A stretch of 64,000 bases of DNA, taken from positions 283,645-347,644 of the forward strand of contig PMTM01000003.1 of NCBI GenBank assembly GCA_003167365.1, written 5' to 3'. The stretch is from Spartobacteria bacterium. GTDB lineage: Bacteria > Verrucomicrobiota > Verrucomicrobiia > Chthoniobacterales > UBA10450. Below, piece after piece: positions 42,378 through 51,055 of the stretch (positions within the stretch are counted from its first letter, which is position 1; every line of letters starts with the position of its first letter). The notes beneath the pieces are model-generated. The model made no database searches. It was given only the letters and a program-made list of their open reading frames with translations, and was not told the DNA's origin. The translations under genes and the position numbers were made by a program.

Positions 42378-43706
42378 TCAAACAATCGGCAACGCGGGAA
42401 ACTTGCGACCGAGCACTGTCTGGCTCGGCGCTTTCAGCCATTGGTCCAGCACCGTTCCGTAAACACTACGGAAGTCGGTATTAAATTTTAGGTCGCCATG
42501 ATCGAGATCGGTCAGGCTCGGGCATTTGCCGAATAATCCCGGCTTGACCGCACCGCCGACCACAAACATCGGCGCGGCCGCCCCGTGATCGGTCCCACCA
42601 TTTGCGTTCTCCTCCACGCGCCGGCCGAATTCGCTAAACGTCATCAGCAACACGCGATTGAAATTTCCCTGCTGTTTCAAATCGGTCACGAACGCGGTGA
42701 CTGCATCGTTGAATCCGCCCATTAAACGCTCGTGCGCATTCGCCTGCCCGGCGTGCGTATCGAATCCGCCCTGACTCGCATAATAAACTCTCGTGGGCAA
42801 TCCGCCGGCGATCATGCGCGCGATAATGCTTAAGCTCGCGGCCAGAGGCCCCTGCGGATACGCGACGGTCGATTTGTATTTGCGGGCGATGGCCAGGATT
42901 TTGTCCGAACTGAGTTGGGCGTCGAGGGCCGTGCGTTGTAAAAAATCGAGCGTGCCCAGATCGCTTTTTGTTTTCCCTGAGATTGAGCCGATAGAAGCTC
43001 CATCGGTCGCAACGCCGGCTCCCTCTTCAGTTCCGCCGGATTCATTGAGTTGGCGGAAGAAAAATTCTTCCGCACTCATTTTTCCTTCGCTTTTCTCCGC
43101 CGCTTTCCAGCGAAACTGCTCAGGCCGCGAGAAGGTCACGCCGGTCGGCGTTTTCGCAGCGAACGCTTGCGGCATTTCCTCACCGATCGCCACGCCAACA
43201 GTTGGATCTGCGCCGGCGCAACAACTGTCGAAATAACGGCCGAGCCAGCCTTCGCTCACATTTCGATCCGCATCCGAGGCGGTTTGCCAAATCTCGGTCG
43301 AACGAAAGTGCGAGCGATTTGGATTTGGATAGCCAACGCCTTGCACGATGCCGAGATGGCCTTCATCGAAGAGCGCTTTGAGTCCGGTAAGCTTCCCGTT
43401 GAGCCCGGCGTAATTGTCGATCCTAAGAATTTTATCGGCAGCCAGGCCAAGCCGCGGCCGCGCTCGATGATAAGCATCGTCGGCGTAGGGCACGACCATG
43501 TTGAGTCCATCGTTTCCGCCCGCCATCTGCAAGACGACGAGAATACTTCCGTCTTTTCCCGTGACGGTCTGCGTGAGCGCATCGGCTGCCATTGCGTCGA
43601 GAGTGAAAAACGTTTTCTCGAGAAAAACGGGAAGCGTCCACGTGGCGGCTGCACCGAGCATCGATGTGCGCATAAATTTCCGCCGCGTTTGTAGTGTCGT
43701 TTTCAT
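42378..43706 (-). CDS. DUF1501 protein, Tat-exported
   Basis: 442 residues. A twin-arginine type leader (TRRKFMRTSMLGAAATWTLPVFL) is followed by a sulfatase/alkaline-phosphatase-like fold: ILVVLQMAGGNDGLNMVVPYADDAYHRARP, GYPNPNRSHFRSTEIWQTA, LGRYFDSCCAG, VYYASQGGFDTHAGQANAHERLM and LLMTFSEFGRRVEENANGGTDHGAAAPMFV. The conserved Asp/His residues are spaced as in metal hydrolases of this superfamily. Activity is unknown. DUF1501 genes normally pair with DUF1800 genes, as here: the DUF1800 gene is upstream on the same strand, though repeat copy G lies between them. Confidence 0.92.
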   Translation of the reverse strand: MKTTLQTRRKFMRTSMLGAAATWTLPVFLEKTFFTLDAMAADALTQTVTGKDGSILVVLQMAGGNDGLNMVVPYADDAYHRARPRLGLAADKILRIDNYAGLNGKLTGLKALFDEGHLGIVQGVGYPNPNRSHFRSTEIWQTASDADRNVSEGWLGRYFDSCCAGADPTVGVAIGEEMPQAFAAKTPTGVTFSRPEQFRWKAAEKSEGKMSAEEFFFRQLNESGGTEEGAGVATDGASIGSISGKTKSDLGTLDFLQRTALDAQLSSDKILAIARKYKSTVAYPQGPLAASLSIIARMIAGGLPTRVYYASQGGFDTHAGQANAHERLMGGFNDAVTAFVTDLKQQGNFNRVLLMTFSEFGRRVEENANGGTDHGAAAPMFVVGGAVKPGLFGKCPSLTDLDHGDLKFNTDFRSVYGTVLDQWLKAPSQTVLGRKFPALPIV

Positions 43707-43728
43707 AAACTTGAAGTTGCCCCACTGC

Positions 43729-43844
43729 TGTCATCCCGAGCCGCGCAGACGGCGAGGGACCTCACAACAGGCGATTGATCACGCTGCGAACGTTTGGCTC
43801 CCACTACTTCGGGTGCAAGATCCCTCGCTCCGCTCGGGATGACA
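43729..43844. repeat. TGTCATCC/GGATGACA palindromic repeat (class 1), copy G
   Basis: Arms TGTCATCCCGAGCCGCGCAG and CTCCGCTCGGGATGACA; the centre contains TTGATCACGC. It fills the gap between the DUF1800 and DUF1501 genes of one apparent operon. Confidence 0.85.
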
Positions 43845-43869
43845 GCGCTGTGAATGAATTGTGTGCGCA

Positions 43870-45357
43870 TCAGGCCAATTGAAATTGCGGAGTGCTCATC
43901 ATGAGATGCAGGAGTCCGCGCATCGTTTCGTCGCCGGTGTCTGGTTTTCTGGCCTCGAGGTATTGCACAAAAGTCTCCGTTTCTTTTTCGGGCGCCGGAG
44001 CCTGGAAGAGGCGCCGGCTGATAAGATCGACCAGTTCCCGCGGTTTTTCCCGAAGCTCCGCGGGCGCGAGCTTACTGACGTCGATCGGATCGCGCTTGAT
44101 TTGCTCGGCCAACTTCGCGGCGTTGCCATAACCGGGATCGGCGCCTTTAATTCGCTGTTGCGCGTTCATCGGCACGATGGCGTCGCCGTTAATCAAATAA
44201 TTCGCGAAGTTATATCGGAACAACAACGTCGAGGTGTTGATCCAGGCCTTGCCGCCGTCCCAGCCTTTCACGTTCGGCGGCGCGAAAAGAATCTCGCCCA
44301 TTTGGCGCATGGCGTTTTGCGCAACGATCGGCGAAGGCAACGGTGTCTCGAGCAGCTTCGACGTCTGGATCAGATACTGCACCGGGCTCTTGATCTGCGT
44401 CCGCATCGCTCGCTCGGAATAAAATTCCGTCGAACTGAACAGCTCGCGCAAGACCGGGCGCATCTCGTAATTGTGCGCACGAATCCGGGTCGCGATGAGA
44501 TCGATAAACTGCGGCTGAGGATCGTCCTCGACGAAATAACGCAAGATTTTCCGAGCGATGAATTGAGCGCACGCCGGCTGCTTGATGAGGATGTCGATGA
44601 TGTCATCGCCGTTAAGTGGACCGCTTTTTCCCATGAAAGTCTTGTTGCCGAGGTCCTGCTGAAACGGCGCGAACCGGAATTGCTGCGTCGTCATGTCGAT
44701 GCGGTAACTGGTAAATGCGCGCGCCGATTCGCGAATGTCTTGCTCGCTGTAATTGCCGATGCCGACGGTGAAAAGTTCCATCAACTCGCGCGCCCAGTTT
44801 TCGTTTGGATGCTCTTTGCGGCTCTGCTGAAGGTCGAGATAGATCATCATCGCCGGGTCGCGCGACATCTTCTTGGTCAGTGTCGCGAAATTCCCGAGAG
44901 CGTTATGGCGCAAGGTGTCGTTTTGCAGCCACATCCAGTAAACGTCTTTTACTTTCTGCGCGCTGGTGGCGAAATGGCCGTGCCAAAACAGTGTCATCTT
45001 TTCCAGCAGCGGCGCGGGACCGTTCATCATTCGCTCCAGCCACCACCGGCGAAGATCGAGAATCTCTTCGCCTTCCATCATGCGAAGCTCGCGGGCTTTT
45101 TCTTTGAAATCTCCGCCTTGATCCTTGGCCGCTTTGATTTCCATCCGCACGGCTCGGATATTCCGAGGGTACGCCCACGACGGCGCTGGAACATTCGCCG
45201 CGTCGGAACCGACGTCGACCAGCTCGCGAACCATCGCGGCCAGACCTTTTTGGCGCGCCGCCTCGATTTCAGCCGGCGTTCCGCCGAAGGCCGCGCGATT
45301 CAAGAGATGCGCGGCCGTCTCGTCATTCCACTTAGGCGGCGATAACGGCGTGAGCAC
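43870..45357 (-). CDS. DUF1800 domain protein
   Basis: 495 residues, GTG start. AAHLLNRAAFGGTPAEIEAARQKGLAAMVRELVD is the DUF1800 opening. RRWWLERMMNGPAPLLEKMTLFWHGHFATSAQKV, ENWARELMELFTVGIGNYSEQDIRESARAFTSY and PPNVKGWDGGKAWINTSTLLFRYNF follow, and all are strongly conserved in the family. No signal peptide is obvious at this start. The biochemical role is unknown. It is probably co-transcribed with the downstream DUF1501 gene as in Planctomycetes and Verrucomicrobiota. Confidence 0.93.
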   Translation of the reverse strand: MLTPLSPPKWNDETAAHLLNRAAFGGTPAEIEAARQKGLAAMVRELVDVGSDAANVPAPSWAYPRNIRAVRMEIKAAKDQGGDFKEKARELRMMEGEEILDLRRWWLERMMNGPAPLLEKMTLFWHGHFATSAQKVKDVYWMWLQNDTLRHNALGNFATLTKKMSRDPAMMIYLDLQQSRKEHPNENWARELMELFTVGIGNYSEQDIRESARAFTSYRIDMTTQQFRFAPFQQDLGNKTFMGKSGPLNGDDIIDILIKQPACAQFIARKILRYFVEDDPQPQFIDLIATRIRAHNYEMRPVLRELFSSTEFYSERAMRTQIKSPVQYLIQTSKLLETPLPSPIVAQNAMRQMGEILFAPPNVKGWDGGKAWINTSTLLFRYNFANYLINGDAIVPMNAQQRIKGADPGYGNAAKLAEQIKRDPIDVSKLAPAELREKPRELVDLISRRLFQAPAPEKETETFVQYLEARKPDTGDETMRGLLHLMMSTPQFQLA

Positions 45358-45406
45358 ATTAATTCAACCGGAGATAAGAGGATTAGTTGCTACTGCTTTT
45401 CCTTTC

Positions 45407-45510
45407 CTCTTGCTCTTAATCTTGCTCTTAATCTCGCCGGCAGGCAGTCTTTTCCGATCCCCCCACGTTTTTATTCCGAAAACTGGGAAAGTAAGAGCAA
45501 GAGTAAGAAC
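45407..45510. repeat. Hexamer/dodecamer arrays in inverted orientation
   Basis: Left arm: TTGCTCTTAATC twice (45409-45432 or so). Right arm: AAGAGC-AAGAGT-AAGAAC (45493-45510), the reverse complement type. Ends 5 bases before the TTG start of the MBL gene, in a gap with no other feature. Confidence 0.65.
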
Positions 45511-45515
45511 GCACC

Positions 45516-46892
45516 TTGAAGTTCACTAACCTGACCCGCCGTACCGAGATCGGTGCGAACTCGTATTACTTGGAGATCGGCGATCAGCGTCTCGTGCTCG
45601 ATTGCGGAATGCATCCGAAAAATGAGGGCGATGATGCACTCCCAAACTTCAAGCCGATCGCAGACCAACCGCTCGACGCAATTCTTGTCTCTCACTCACA
45701 CCAGGATCACCTCGGCACATTGCCGGTGTTAATGCGGCGGCAGCCCAACGCTCGCGTCTTCATGCCGGAAGCGACGGCGGACATCGGCGCAACACTTTTG
45801 CACAACTCAGTCAACGTGATGACCAGGCAACGCGAAGAATTGGGCACGACTATGTATCCGCTGTTTACGCATCGGGAAACCGAACGCGCATCCGACTTAT
45901 GGCGGTCCTGCCCATTGCGGCAGCAGATCAACACTCGCGGCGAACGCGTCAACTCGAGCGACGGAGATGCGTGCACCTTTGAGTTCTTCGATGCGGGCCA
46001 TGTGCTTGGTTCGTCTGGAATTCTGCTGCGCGCGGAAGGGCGAACGATTTTCTACACCGGCGATGTCAATTTTGACGATCAAACGATCGCGCAGGCCGCA
46101 GTGTTTCCTCAGGACAAGATCGATATTCTCATTATGGAGACAACGCGCGGCGATCACGCAATGCCGGCTGGATGGACGCGGGAAAGCGAAGAGCGCCGTT
46201 TCGGCGAAGCGATTGCGGAAGTGTTCAAGCGCGGTGGTTGCGTCCTCGCTCCTGTTTTTGCGCTTGGCAAAACTCAGGAAGTGCTCGCCATGCTCTATAA
46301 ATTCCGGCGGGAGAAATTGCTGCCCGATTTCCCGATCTACATCGGAGGGCTAAGCTCAAAGATCACTCAAATCTACGATCGTCGCGCGCACATGAGCCGA
46401 CGGCAATTGCCGCGACTGCAACTGATGCAAGACGTCGATCCATTCATTTTGAATGGAGAAACCATCCGGGACGCAGCGGCGCGTCCCGGGCGCGTTTACG
46501 CGCTCTCGAGTGGCATGATGACGCCGAAGACGCTTTCCAACATCTTTGCGCGCCGCGTCATCGAGAATCCGCGGCACTCGATTTTTTTCGTAGGCTACGC
46601 CGATCCGCAATCACCGGCCGGAATTTTACGCAAGGCGAAACCGGACGACGAGGTGTCGCTTGACCCGGACGAGCCCGCGCAGCGCGTGCGTTGCAATCTG
46701 AAGCAATTTGAGTTCAGCGCCCACGCGACGCGCGAATCGCTGATTGAATATGCGACGAAGCTTGCTCCGAAGAAGATCGTGCTCGTGCACGGCGATCCAC
46801 CGGCGGTCGAGTGGATGCGGGCGAAATTGGTCGCCGATCTTCCCGCCACCGAAGTGATTGTGCCGACGCCAGGGGTGGAAATGGAATTGTGA
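45516..46892 (+). CDS. Beta-CASP family MBL-fold hydrolase (RNA exonuclease-like)
   Basis: 458 residues, TTG start (MKFTNLTRRTEIGANSYYLEIGDQRLVLDCGMHP). MBL metal motif LVSHSHQDHLGTLPVLM, then FEFFDAGHVLGSSGILLRAEGRTIFYTGDVNF. The beta-CASP part has LIMETTRGDHAM, GGCVLAPVFALGKTQEVLAML, IYIGGLSSKITQIYDR, the FVGYADPQSPAG motif and FSAHATRESLIEYATKLAPKKIVLVHGDP (motif B/C His). This resembles bacterial homologues of CPSF/YSH1-type nucleases that process RNA. Cytosolic. Activity is inferred from the family. Confidence 0.9.
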   Translation: MKFTNLTRRTEIGANSYYLEIGDQRLVLDCGMHPKNEGDDALPNFKPIADQPLDAILVSHSHQDHLGTLPVLMRRQPNARVFMPEATADIGATLLHNSVNVMTRQREELGTTMYPLFTHRETERASDLWRSCPLRQQINTRGERVNSSDGDACTFEFFDAGHVLGSSGILLRAEGRTIFYTGDVNFDDQTIAQAAVFPQDKIDILIMETTRGDHAMPAGWTRESEERRFGEAIAEVFKRGGCVLAPVFALGKTQEVLAMLYKFRREKLLPDFPIYIGGLSSKITQIYDRRAHMSRRQLPRLQLMQDVDPFILNGETIRDAAARPGRVYALSSGMMTPKTLSNIFARRVIENPRHSIFFVGYADPQSPAGILRKAKPDDEVSLDPDEPAQRVRCNLKQFEFSAHATRESLIEYATKLAPKKIVLVHGDPPAVEWMRAKLVADLPATEVIVPTPGVEMEL

Positions 46893-46904
46893 TCTCCCAC
46901 TGCT

Positions 46905-47021
46905 TGTCATCCCGAATCGCGCCGACGGCGAGGGACCTCACATTGGACGCCGCGTTAACGCGGAATGAATAGTGTAATTCAATCCCCAAGTGGGAGGTCC
47001 TTCACTCCGTTCAGGATGACA
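46905..47021. repeat. TGTCATCC/GGATGACA palindromic repeat (class 1), copy H
   Basis: Arms TGTCATCCCGAATCGCGCCG and CACTCCGTTCAGGATGACA. Ends 2 bases before the GTG start of xth, so any xth leader is the repeat. Confidence 0.85.
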
Positions 47022-47023
47022 CC

Positions 47024-47788
47024 GTGAAGATCGCATCCTGGAACATCAACTCATTGCGCAAACGCCAGGATCGCCTTTTCGCTTGGCTGGAAAACACGCA
47101 GCCCGACGTGGTTTGTTTGCAGGAAACCAAATGCACTGATGAAAAATTTCCAGCGCTTGCGTTGCAAGCCGCCGGTTATCACGCCGCATATCACGGAGAG
47201 AAATCGTACAACGGCGTCGCGATCCTCTCGAAAACTCAACCACGCGACGTTCGCGCTTCGCTTTGCGATGAAGTGGCCGATCCACAAGCGCGCGCGATCG
47301 CCGCCACAGTCGAGAACGTGCGCGTGTTTTCCATCTACGCGCCGAACGGACAGGCGGTAGGATTACCGGCTTACGATTACAAACTCAAATGGTACACGCG
47401 GCTGCGCGATTGTTTATCGAAAGAGGAAAATCAGAGCCTCGTCGTTTGCGGGGACTTCAATGTCGCGCCGGAAGATGTCGATCTTCATGATCCGGACCTT
47501 TGGCGCGGCGCGATCATGTGCTCCGACGGCGAGCGTGCCGCGTTCCGGCAGATGTGCGAAGTCGGATTGATCGACACGCTGCGACTCCATCACAAAGAAG
47601 GCGGGCTTTTCAGTTGGTGGGATTACCGAATGCTTTCGTTTCCAAAAAATCGCGGGCTGCGCATCGATGCGATTCTCGCCAGTCAATCATTTGCGAAGAA
47701 ATGCACCGCTGCCGGAATCGACCGCGAAATGCGGAAAGGAAAAGAGCCTTCCGATCACGCCCCGGTCTGGGCAGAGTTCAAAACCTAA
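47024..47788 (+). CDS. xth: Exodeoxyribonuclease III
   Basis: 254 residues, GTG start directly after repeat copy H. Starts MKIASWNINSLRKRQDRLFAWLENTQPDVVCLQETKC (catalytic Asn and Glu). YNGVAILSKTQP, VFSIYAPNGQ, VVCGDFNVAPEDVDLHDP (DxN) and FSWWDYRM...GLRIDAILAS...EPSDHAPVWAEF (catalytic Asp-His) complete the EEP nuclease set. It is an AP endonuclease/3' exonuclease of base-excision repair. Confidence 0.95.
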   Translation: MKIASWNINSLRKRQDRLFAWLENTQPDVVCLQETKCTDEKFPALALQAAGYHAAYHGEKSYNGVAILSKTQPRDVRASLCDEVADPQARAIAATVENVRVFSIYAPNGQAVGLPAYDYKLKWYTRLRDCLSKEENQSLVVCGDFNVAPEDVDLHDPDLWRGAIMCSDGERAAFRQMCEVGLIDTLRLHHKEGGLFSWWDYRMLSFPKNRGLRIDAILASQSFAKKCTAAGIDREMRKGKEPSDHAPVWAEFKT

Positions 47789-47793
47789 GAAAA

Positions 47794-47875
47794 CGCCCAA
47801 CGCCGAACATCGAATGTAGAACTCAGATTCTGAATTGGACGTTGGGCGTTGGGCGTTGGACGTTGAGCGTTGATG
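47794..47875. repeat. Heptamer arrays (GTTGGGC-type) in inverted orientation
   Basis: Left arm CGCCCAACGCCGAACATCGA (reverse type). Right arm in exact 7-base register: GTTGGGC, GTTGGGC, GTTGGAC, GTTGAGC, GTTGATG (from 47841). The last unit contains the ATG of the next gene. Confidence 0.8.
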
Positions 47876-49741
47876 ACCAACGCGCCGCATCTCCGCGTAG
47901 CTGCGCCGCCCCCAAGGCCGCTCCTGATTTGGGACGGCGAATGCCGTTTCTGCCGGTTGTGGATCGAGCGCTGGCGTGAGATGACGCACGGCGACATCGA
48001 TTACGCGACTTCTCAGGAAATCGCGGAGCGCTTTCCCGGAATACCGAGCGAACAATTTCAGAAGTCGGTCGTTTTCATCGACACAGACGGCGAGGTTTTT
48101 GTTGCCGCGGAAGCGGTCTACCGCTCGTTACAATGTCGATCTTCCAAAAGATGGATGTCGTGGAGTTACGATCGCATCCCGGGTTTCGCCGCGATTTCCG
48201 AGATCGCCTATCGATTCATCGCGCGTCACCGCAGGTTGAGCTCGGCGGTTACTCGATTGCTTTGGGGAAACGATGTGCGGCCGCCGACTTATTTCACCGC
48301 ACGACGCTGGTTTCTTCGCGCTCTCGGCTTCATTTACCTGATCGCGTTCGTCTCGCTCTGGGTGCAAATCGACGGACTGATCGGTGCAAACGGGATTTCG
48401 CCGGTCAGCGAGTATCTTCCCGCCGCGCACGAACAACTCGGCGCGCACGCATTCTCGATCTTGCCCACGCTGTGCTGGTTCAACGCGAGCGACGTCTTTC
48501 TCCATTTTCTCTGCGGAGGCGGTGTTGTCCTCTCGCTGCTCTTGATCTTTGGAATTGCTCCGGCCGTTTCTCTCCTCGGCCTGTTTGTTTTCTATCTTTC
48601 ACTCACGATCGCGGGCCAAACGTTCCTTAGCTTTCAATGGGACATTCTGCTGCTCGAAACTGGTTTCCTGGCGATCTTTTTCGCGCCCTGGCAACTTTGG
48701 CCGCGACGCGACCGCGAGCCGCCGGTCTCACGCGTCGCGCTTTTTCTGCTGAAACTGCTTCTCTTCAAACTGATGCTGATGTCGGGCGTGGTGAAGCTGA
48801 CCAGCGGTGACGATTGCTGGTGGAACCTGACCGCGCTCGATTACCATTATTGGTCGCAACCACTGCCGACTGTGTTCGCGTGGTGGGGAGATCAACACGC
48901 GGAATGGTTCAAGAAATTCTCGGTCGCATTCTGTCTCGTCGTCGAGATCGTTGTGCCATTTTTCATTTGGAAGCCACGCCGCCCGCGAATTCTCGCCGCG
49001 GGGTTGATAATCTTCCTGCAAATCGTGATTGCAGTGACCGGCAACTATTGCTTCTTCAATCTGCTCACGATCGCGCTTTGTTTGCTGTTGATCGATGACG
49101 TGGCTTGGCCCCGGTGGGTAGGGACGGCGCGCTGCGCCGTCCGCGGCGCGCCCAACGGTCGCGCCCTACCATTTTCGACCTGGGCGCCGGCCGCGCTCAT
49201 CATCCTGATGTTGCCGCTGAACGCCTGGTTGATTTTCACCGCCTTCAGGCCGGAAGCGCGATGGCCACGCGCGATCGCGTTTGCGTACCGCCACATTGAG
49301 CCGTTTCGGATCGTGAACGGCTACGGACTCTTTCGCGTAATGACCAAGGAACGGCGCGAGATCGTGATCGAAGGCAGTAATGACGGAATCGATTGGGCGC
49401 CTTACGAATTCAAATGGAAACCGGGCGACGTGATGCGCGCTCCGGGCTGGTGCGCGCCGCACCAGCCGCGGGTCGATTGGCAAATGTGGTTCGCCGCCCT
49501 TGGAATTCCGCAACAAAACCCGTGGTTCATGCGCTTGCTCGAGAAACTTCTCGAAGGTTCACCGCCGGTAACAAAATTGCTCGAGCGAAATCCGTTTCCC
49601 GACAAGCCGCCGCGTTACCTGCGCGCGATGTTTTATGACTATCGTTTCACCACCGCCGAAGAACATCGGCAATCGGGCGCATGGTGGAAACGCCGCGAGC
49701 TGCGCGAATACGTCCCCACCATATCTCTCGGAAACAGGTAG
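47873..49741 (+). CDS. DCC thiol-disulfide protein fused to lipase maturation factor
   Basis: 622 residues. Residues ~15-130 are a DCC (DUF393) thioredoxin-like domain with the DxxCxxC motif (LLIWDGECRFCRLWIERW). About ten membrane helices then lead to an LMF1-type C-terminal domain (GYGLFRVMTKERREIVIEGSNDGIDWAPYEFKWKPGDV; CAPHQPRVDWQMWFAALG; YLRAMFYDYRFT). LMF proteins help fold secreted enzymes, and the attached DCC domain suggests a redox role (inference). Oddity: the loop VGTARCAVRGAPNGRALP is translated from a class 2 palindromic repeat (49116-49170) that interrupts the gene in frame. The ATG is inside a heptamer array; a TTG precedes it directly. Confidence 0.85.
   Translation: MTNAPHLRVAAPPPRPLLIWDGECRFCRLWIERWREMTHGDIDYATSQEIAERFPGIPSEQFQKSVVFIDTDGEVFVAAEAVYRSLQCRSSKRWMSWSYDRIPGFAAISEIAYRFIARHRRLSSAVTRLLWGNDVRPPTYFTARRWFLRALGFIYLIAFVSLWVQIDGLIGANGISPVSEYLPAAHEQLGAHAFSILPTLCWFNASDVFLHFLCGGGVVLSLLLIFGIAPAVSLLGLFVFYLSLTIAGQTFLSFQWDILLLETGFLAIFFAPWQLWPRRDREPPVSRVALFLLKLLLFKLMLMSGVVKLTSGDDCWWNLTALDYHYWSQPLPTVFAWWGDQHAEWFKKFSVAFCLVVEIVVPFFIWKPRRPRILAAGLIIFLQIVIAVTGNYCFFNLLTIALCLLLIDDVAWPRWVGTARCAVRGAPNGRALPFSTWAPAALIILMLPLNAWLIFTAFRPEARWPRAIAFAYRHIEPFRIVNGYGLFRVMTKERREIVIEGSNDGIDWAPYEFKWKPGDVMRAPGWCAPHQPRVDWQMWFAALGIPQQNPWFMRLLEKLLEGSPPVTKLLERNPFPDKPPRYLRAMFYDYRFTTAEEHRQSGAWWKRRELREYVPTISLGNR
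49116..49170. repeat. Class 2 double-hairpin repeat inserted in frame inside the DCC-LMF gene
   Basis: GGGTAGGGACGGCGCGCTGC opens it, with hairpin GACGGCGC/GCGCCGTC. The second part is GGCGCGCCCAACGGTCGCGCC and it ends CCTACC. It matches the intergenic copy at 24595 in layout and ends. The reading frame stays open through it. Confidence 0.8.
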
Positions 49742-49892
49742 GATCGATACTGCCGTCGCGGGTTGAGAGATGCCGCCCTATGATCTAAGCAAAGCGCGCA
49801 TCATTTTCCGCGAAGAATAATGTAGCGGCCGCGTTTGCCGAAAGTCGGGAACACGCGGATAGTCGTAATGAAAATTTAACCGGAGAATAGCA

Positions 49893-50213
49893 ATGGCTGA
49901 AGATAACAAAACACACAGGGCGTCCGGCGCAGCGGACGCACAGGACAAATTCGAGAGCAGCAAGACGCACGCGCGCAAGGCGGCGGAGGATTTGCGATCG
50001 GCAGCGGGCGCGGTCGCGGAAGAATATCGCGGCAAAGCTGAGGAGGCTTGGGGCGACGCGCGCGGCAAGGCCGAGCAAGCTTGGGGCGATGCGCGCGATC
50101 GTGTTCGCACGTTTCAAGACGATGCCGAACAATATGTGCGCGAAAATCCGACCAAAGCGGTCGTGACCGCTCTCGGAATCGGTTTTGTGCTCGGAATGAT
50201 TTTCCGGCGCTAA
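49893..50213 (+). CDS. YqjD/ElaB-like (DUF883) membrane-anchored protein
   Basis: 106 residues. A long charged helix contains an 11-residue tandem repeat (GKAEEAWGDAR / GKAEQAWGDAR), then VRENPTKAVVTALGIGFVLGMIFRR, the C-terminal glycine-rich membrane anchor of the DUF883 family. Homologues tie ribosomes to the inner membrane in stationary phase. First of three genes in the order YqjD-YqjE-YqjK, as in enterobacteria. ATG at 49893 with an AATAGCA leader and CCGGAG about 10 bases upstream. The 49742-49892 gap shows nothing else. Confidence 0.85.
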   Translation: MAEDNKTHRASGAADAQDKFESSKTHARKAAEDLRSAAGAVAEEYRGKAEEAWGDARGKAEQAWGDARDRVRTFQDDAEQYVRENPTKAVVTALGIGFVLGMIFRR

Positions 50214-50227
50214 TCGCGCCGCATTGA

Positions 50228-50659
50228 ATGATTGGCGAAGCCACGCGGTCCCGCGGTTCGGCGGGACACGGCGGTTTGCTCAGCGGTCTGCTGGCACTTG
50301 TCGGCGCGCTGGCCGACTTTGTCGAAAGCCGCCTCGGACTTTTTGCCACGGAGTCGAAGGCGGCACTGGCGCAGCTCTTGACGCTGATCATTTGTGTCGT
50401 AGCCGCGCTGATGTTTTTCGCGATCGGCTACATTTTTCTGGTGGCGAGCGTGGTGGTGTGGGTGGCGCGGATCGCCGGGGTCAATTGGTGGTGGATCGCA
50501 TTGGCCGCCGCCGGCGTGCACTTTCTGATGACGTTCGTCCTTTTGCTTATCGCCAAGAGCCAAACCGCCAAGCCGCTGTTTCCTGAAACCACCACCGAAT
50601 TAGAGAAAGATCGACAATGGCTAAAGAGCTTGGACGGAAGAAGTCGCCCAACCAACTAA
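50228..50659 (+). CDS. YqjE-like phage holin superfamily III protein
   Basis: 143 residues. After a short Gly/Ser-rich N-terminus comes GLLALVGALADFVESRLGLFATESKAALAQLL, the YqjE pattern, then two membrane helices (LIICVVAALMFFAIGYIFLVASVVVWVA; WWWIALAAAGVHFLMTFVLLLIA) and an acidic tail. No lysis role is implied; these proteins go with YqjD in stress or stationary phase. Starts 14 bases after the YqjD-like gene and overlaps the next gene by 43 bases. Confidence 0.82.
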   Translation: MIGEATRSRGSAGHGGLLSGLLALVGALADFVESRLGLFATESKAALAQLLTLIICVVAALMFFAIGYIFLVASVVVWVARIAGVNWWWIALAAAGVHFLMTFVLLLIAKSQTAKPLFPETTTELEKDRQWLKSLDGRSRPTN

Positions 50660-51009
50660 AAGCCGAGATCGCGCGTTCTCGCGATTCGGTGGAGCGGGAT
50701 TTTCGTAATCTCCGCAGCGAACTCGATATCCCGAGAAAAATTCGGAGATCTTTCCAGCGTCAAACCGGTGTCTGGATCGTAGGCGTCGCGGTCATCGGTG
50801 TTTTGGTCGCTACTCGGTTGACGCGAAAAAAGAAAATTCGGGTCGAGGCCAAAGGCATCGGCAAGACCGAGAGCAAACTTCTCGAGGCCGGCTTCGCCTT
50901 AAGCGCGCTCAGAATCGCGGCCACATTTCTCAAACCGATGATCGTGAAATTTGTCACCGGGAAAATCCGCGATTACGCCAGTGGCGCATCTTCCCGGAAG
51001 AAGTGGTGA
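50617..51009 (+). CDS. Small membrane protein, YqjK/DUF3618-like
   Basis: 130 residues. KSPNQLKAEIARSRDSVERDFRNLRSELDIPRKI resembles DUF3618 (two- or three-residue periodic Ile/Arg helix). A membrane segment (VWIVGVAVIGVLVATRLT) and a basic RKKKIRVEAKG stretch follow, then a second hydrophobic region. It overlaps the YqjE-like gene by 43 bases in a different frame and forms the third gene of that cluster. The family call is tentative. Confidence 0.7.
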   Translation: MAKELGRKKSPNQLKAEIARSRDSVERDFRNLRSELDIPRKIRRSFQRQTGVWIVGVAVIGVLVATRLTRKKKIRVEAKGIGKTESKLLEAGFALSALRIAATFLKPMIVKFVTGKIRDYASGASSRKKW

Positions 51010-51055
51010 CTTGATTTGAGTTTACGCGGTGGGCCCGACCGAATAATTTGGCGTC

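Noticed and set aside
43861-45345. 494-codon plus-strand frame
   Set aside because: Almost exactly antisense to the DUF1800 gene; a mirror frame common in GC-rich DNA, rich in Arg/His with no domain.
50228-50659. Prophage holin gene
   Set aside because: Sits in the YqjD-YqjE-YqjK order with no phage genes around, so the holin superfamily name does not imply a prophage.
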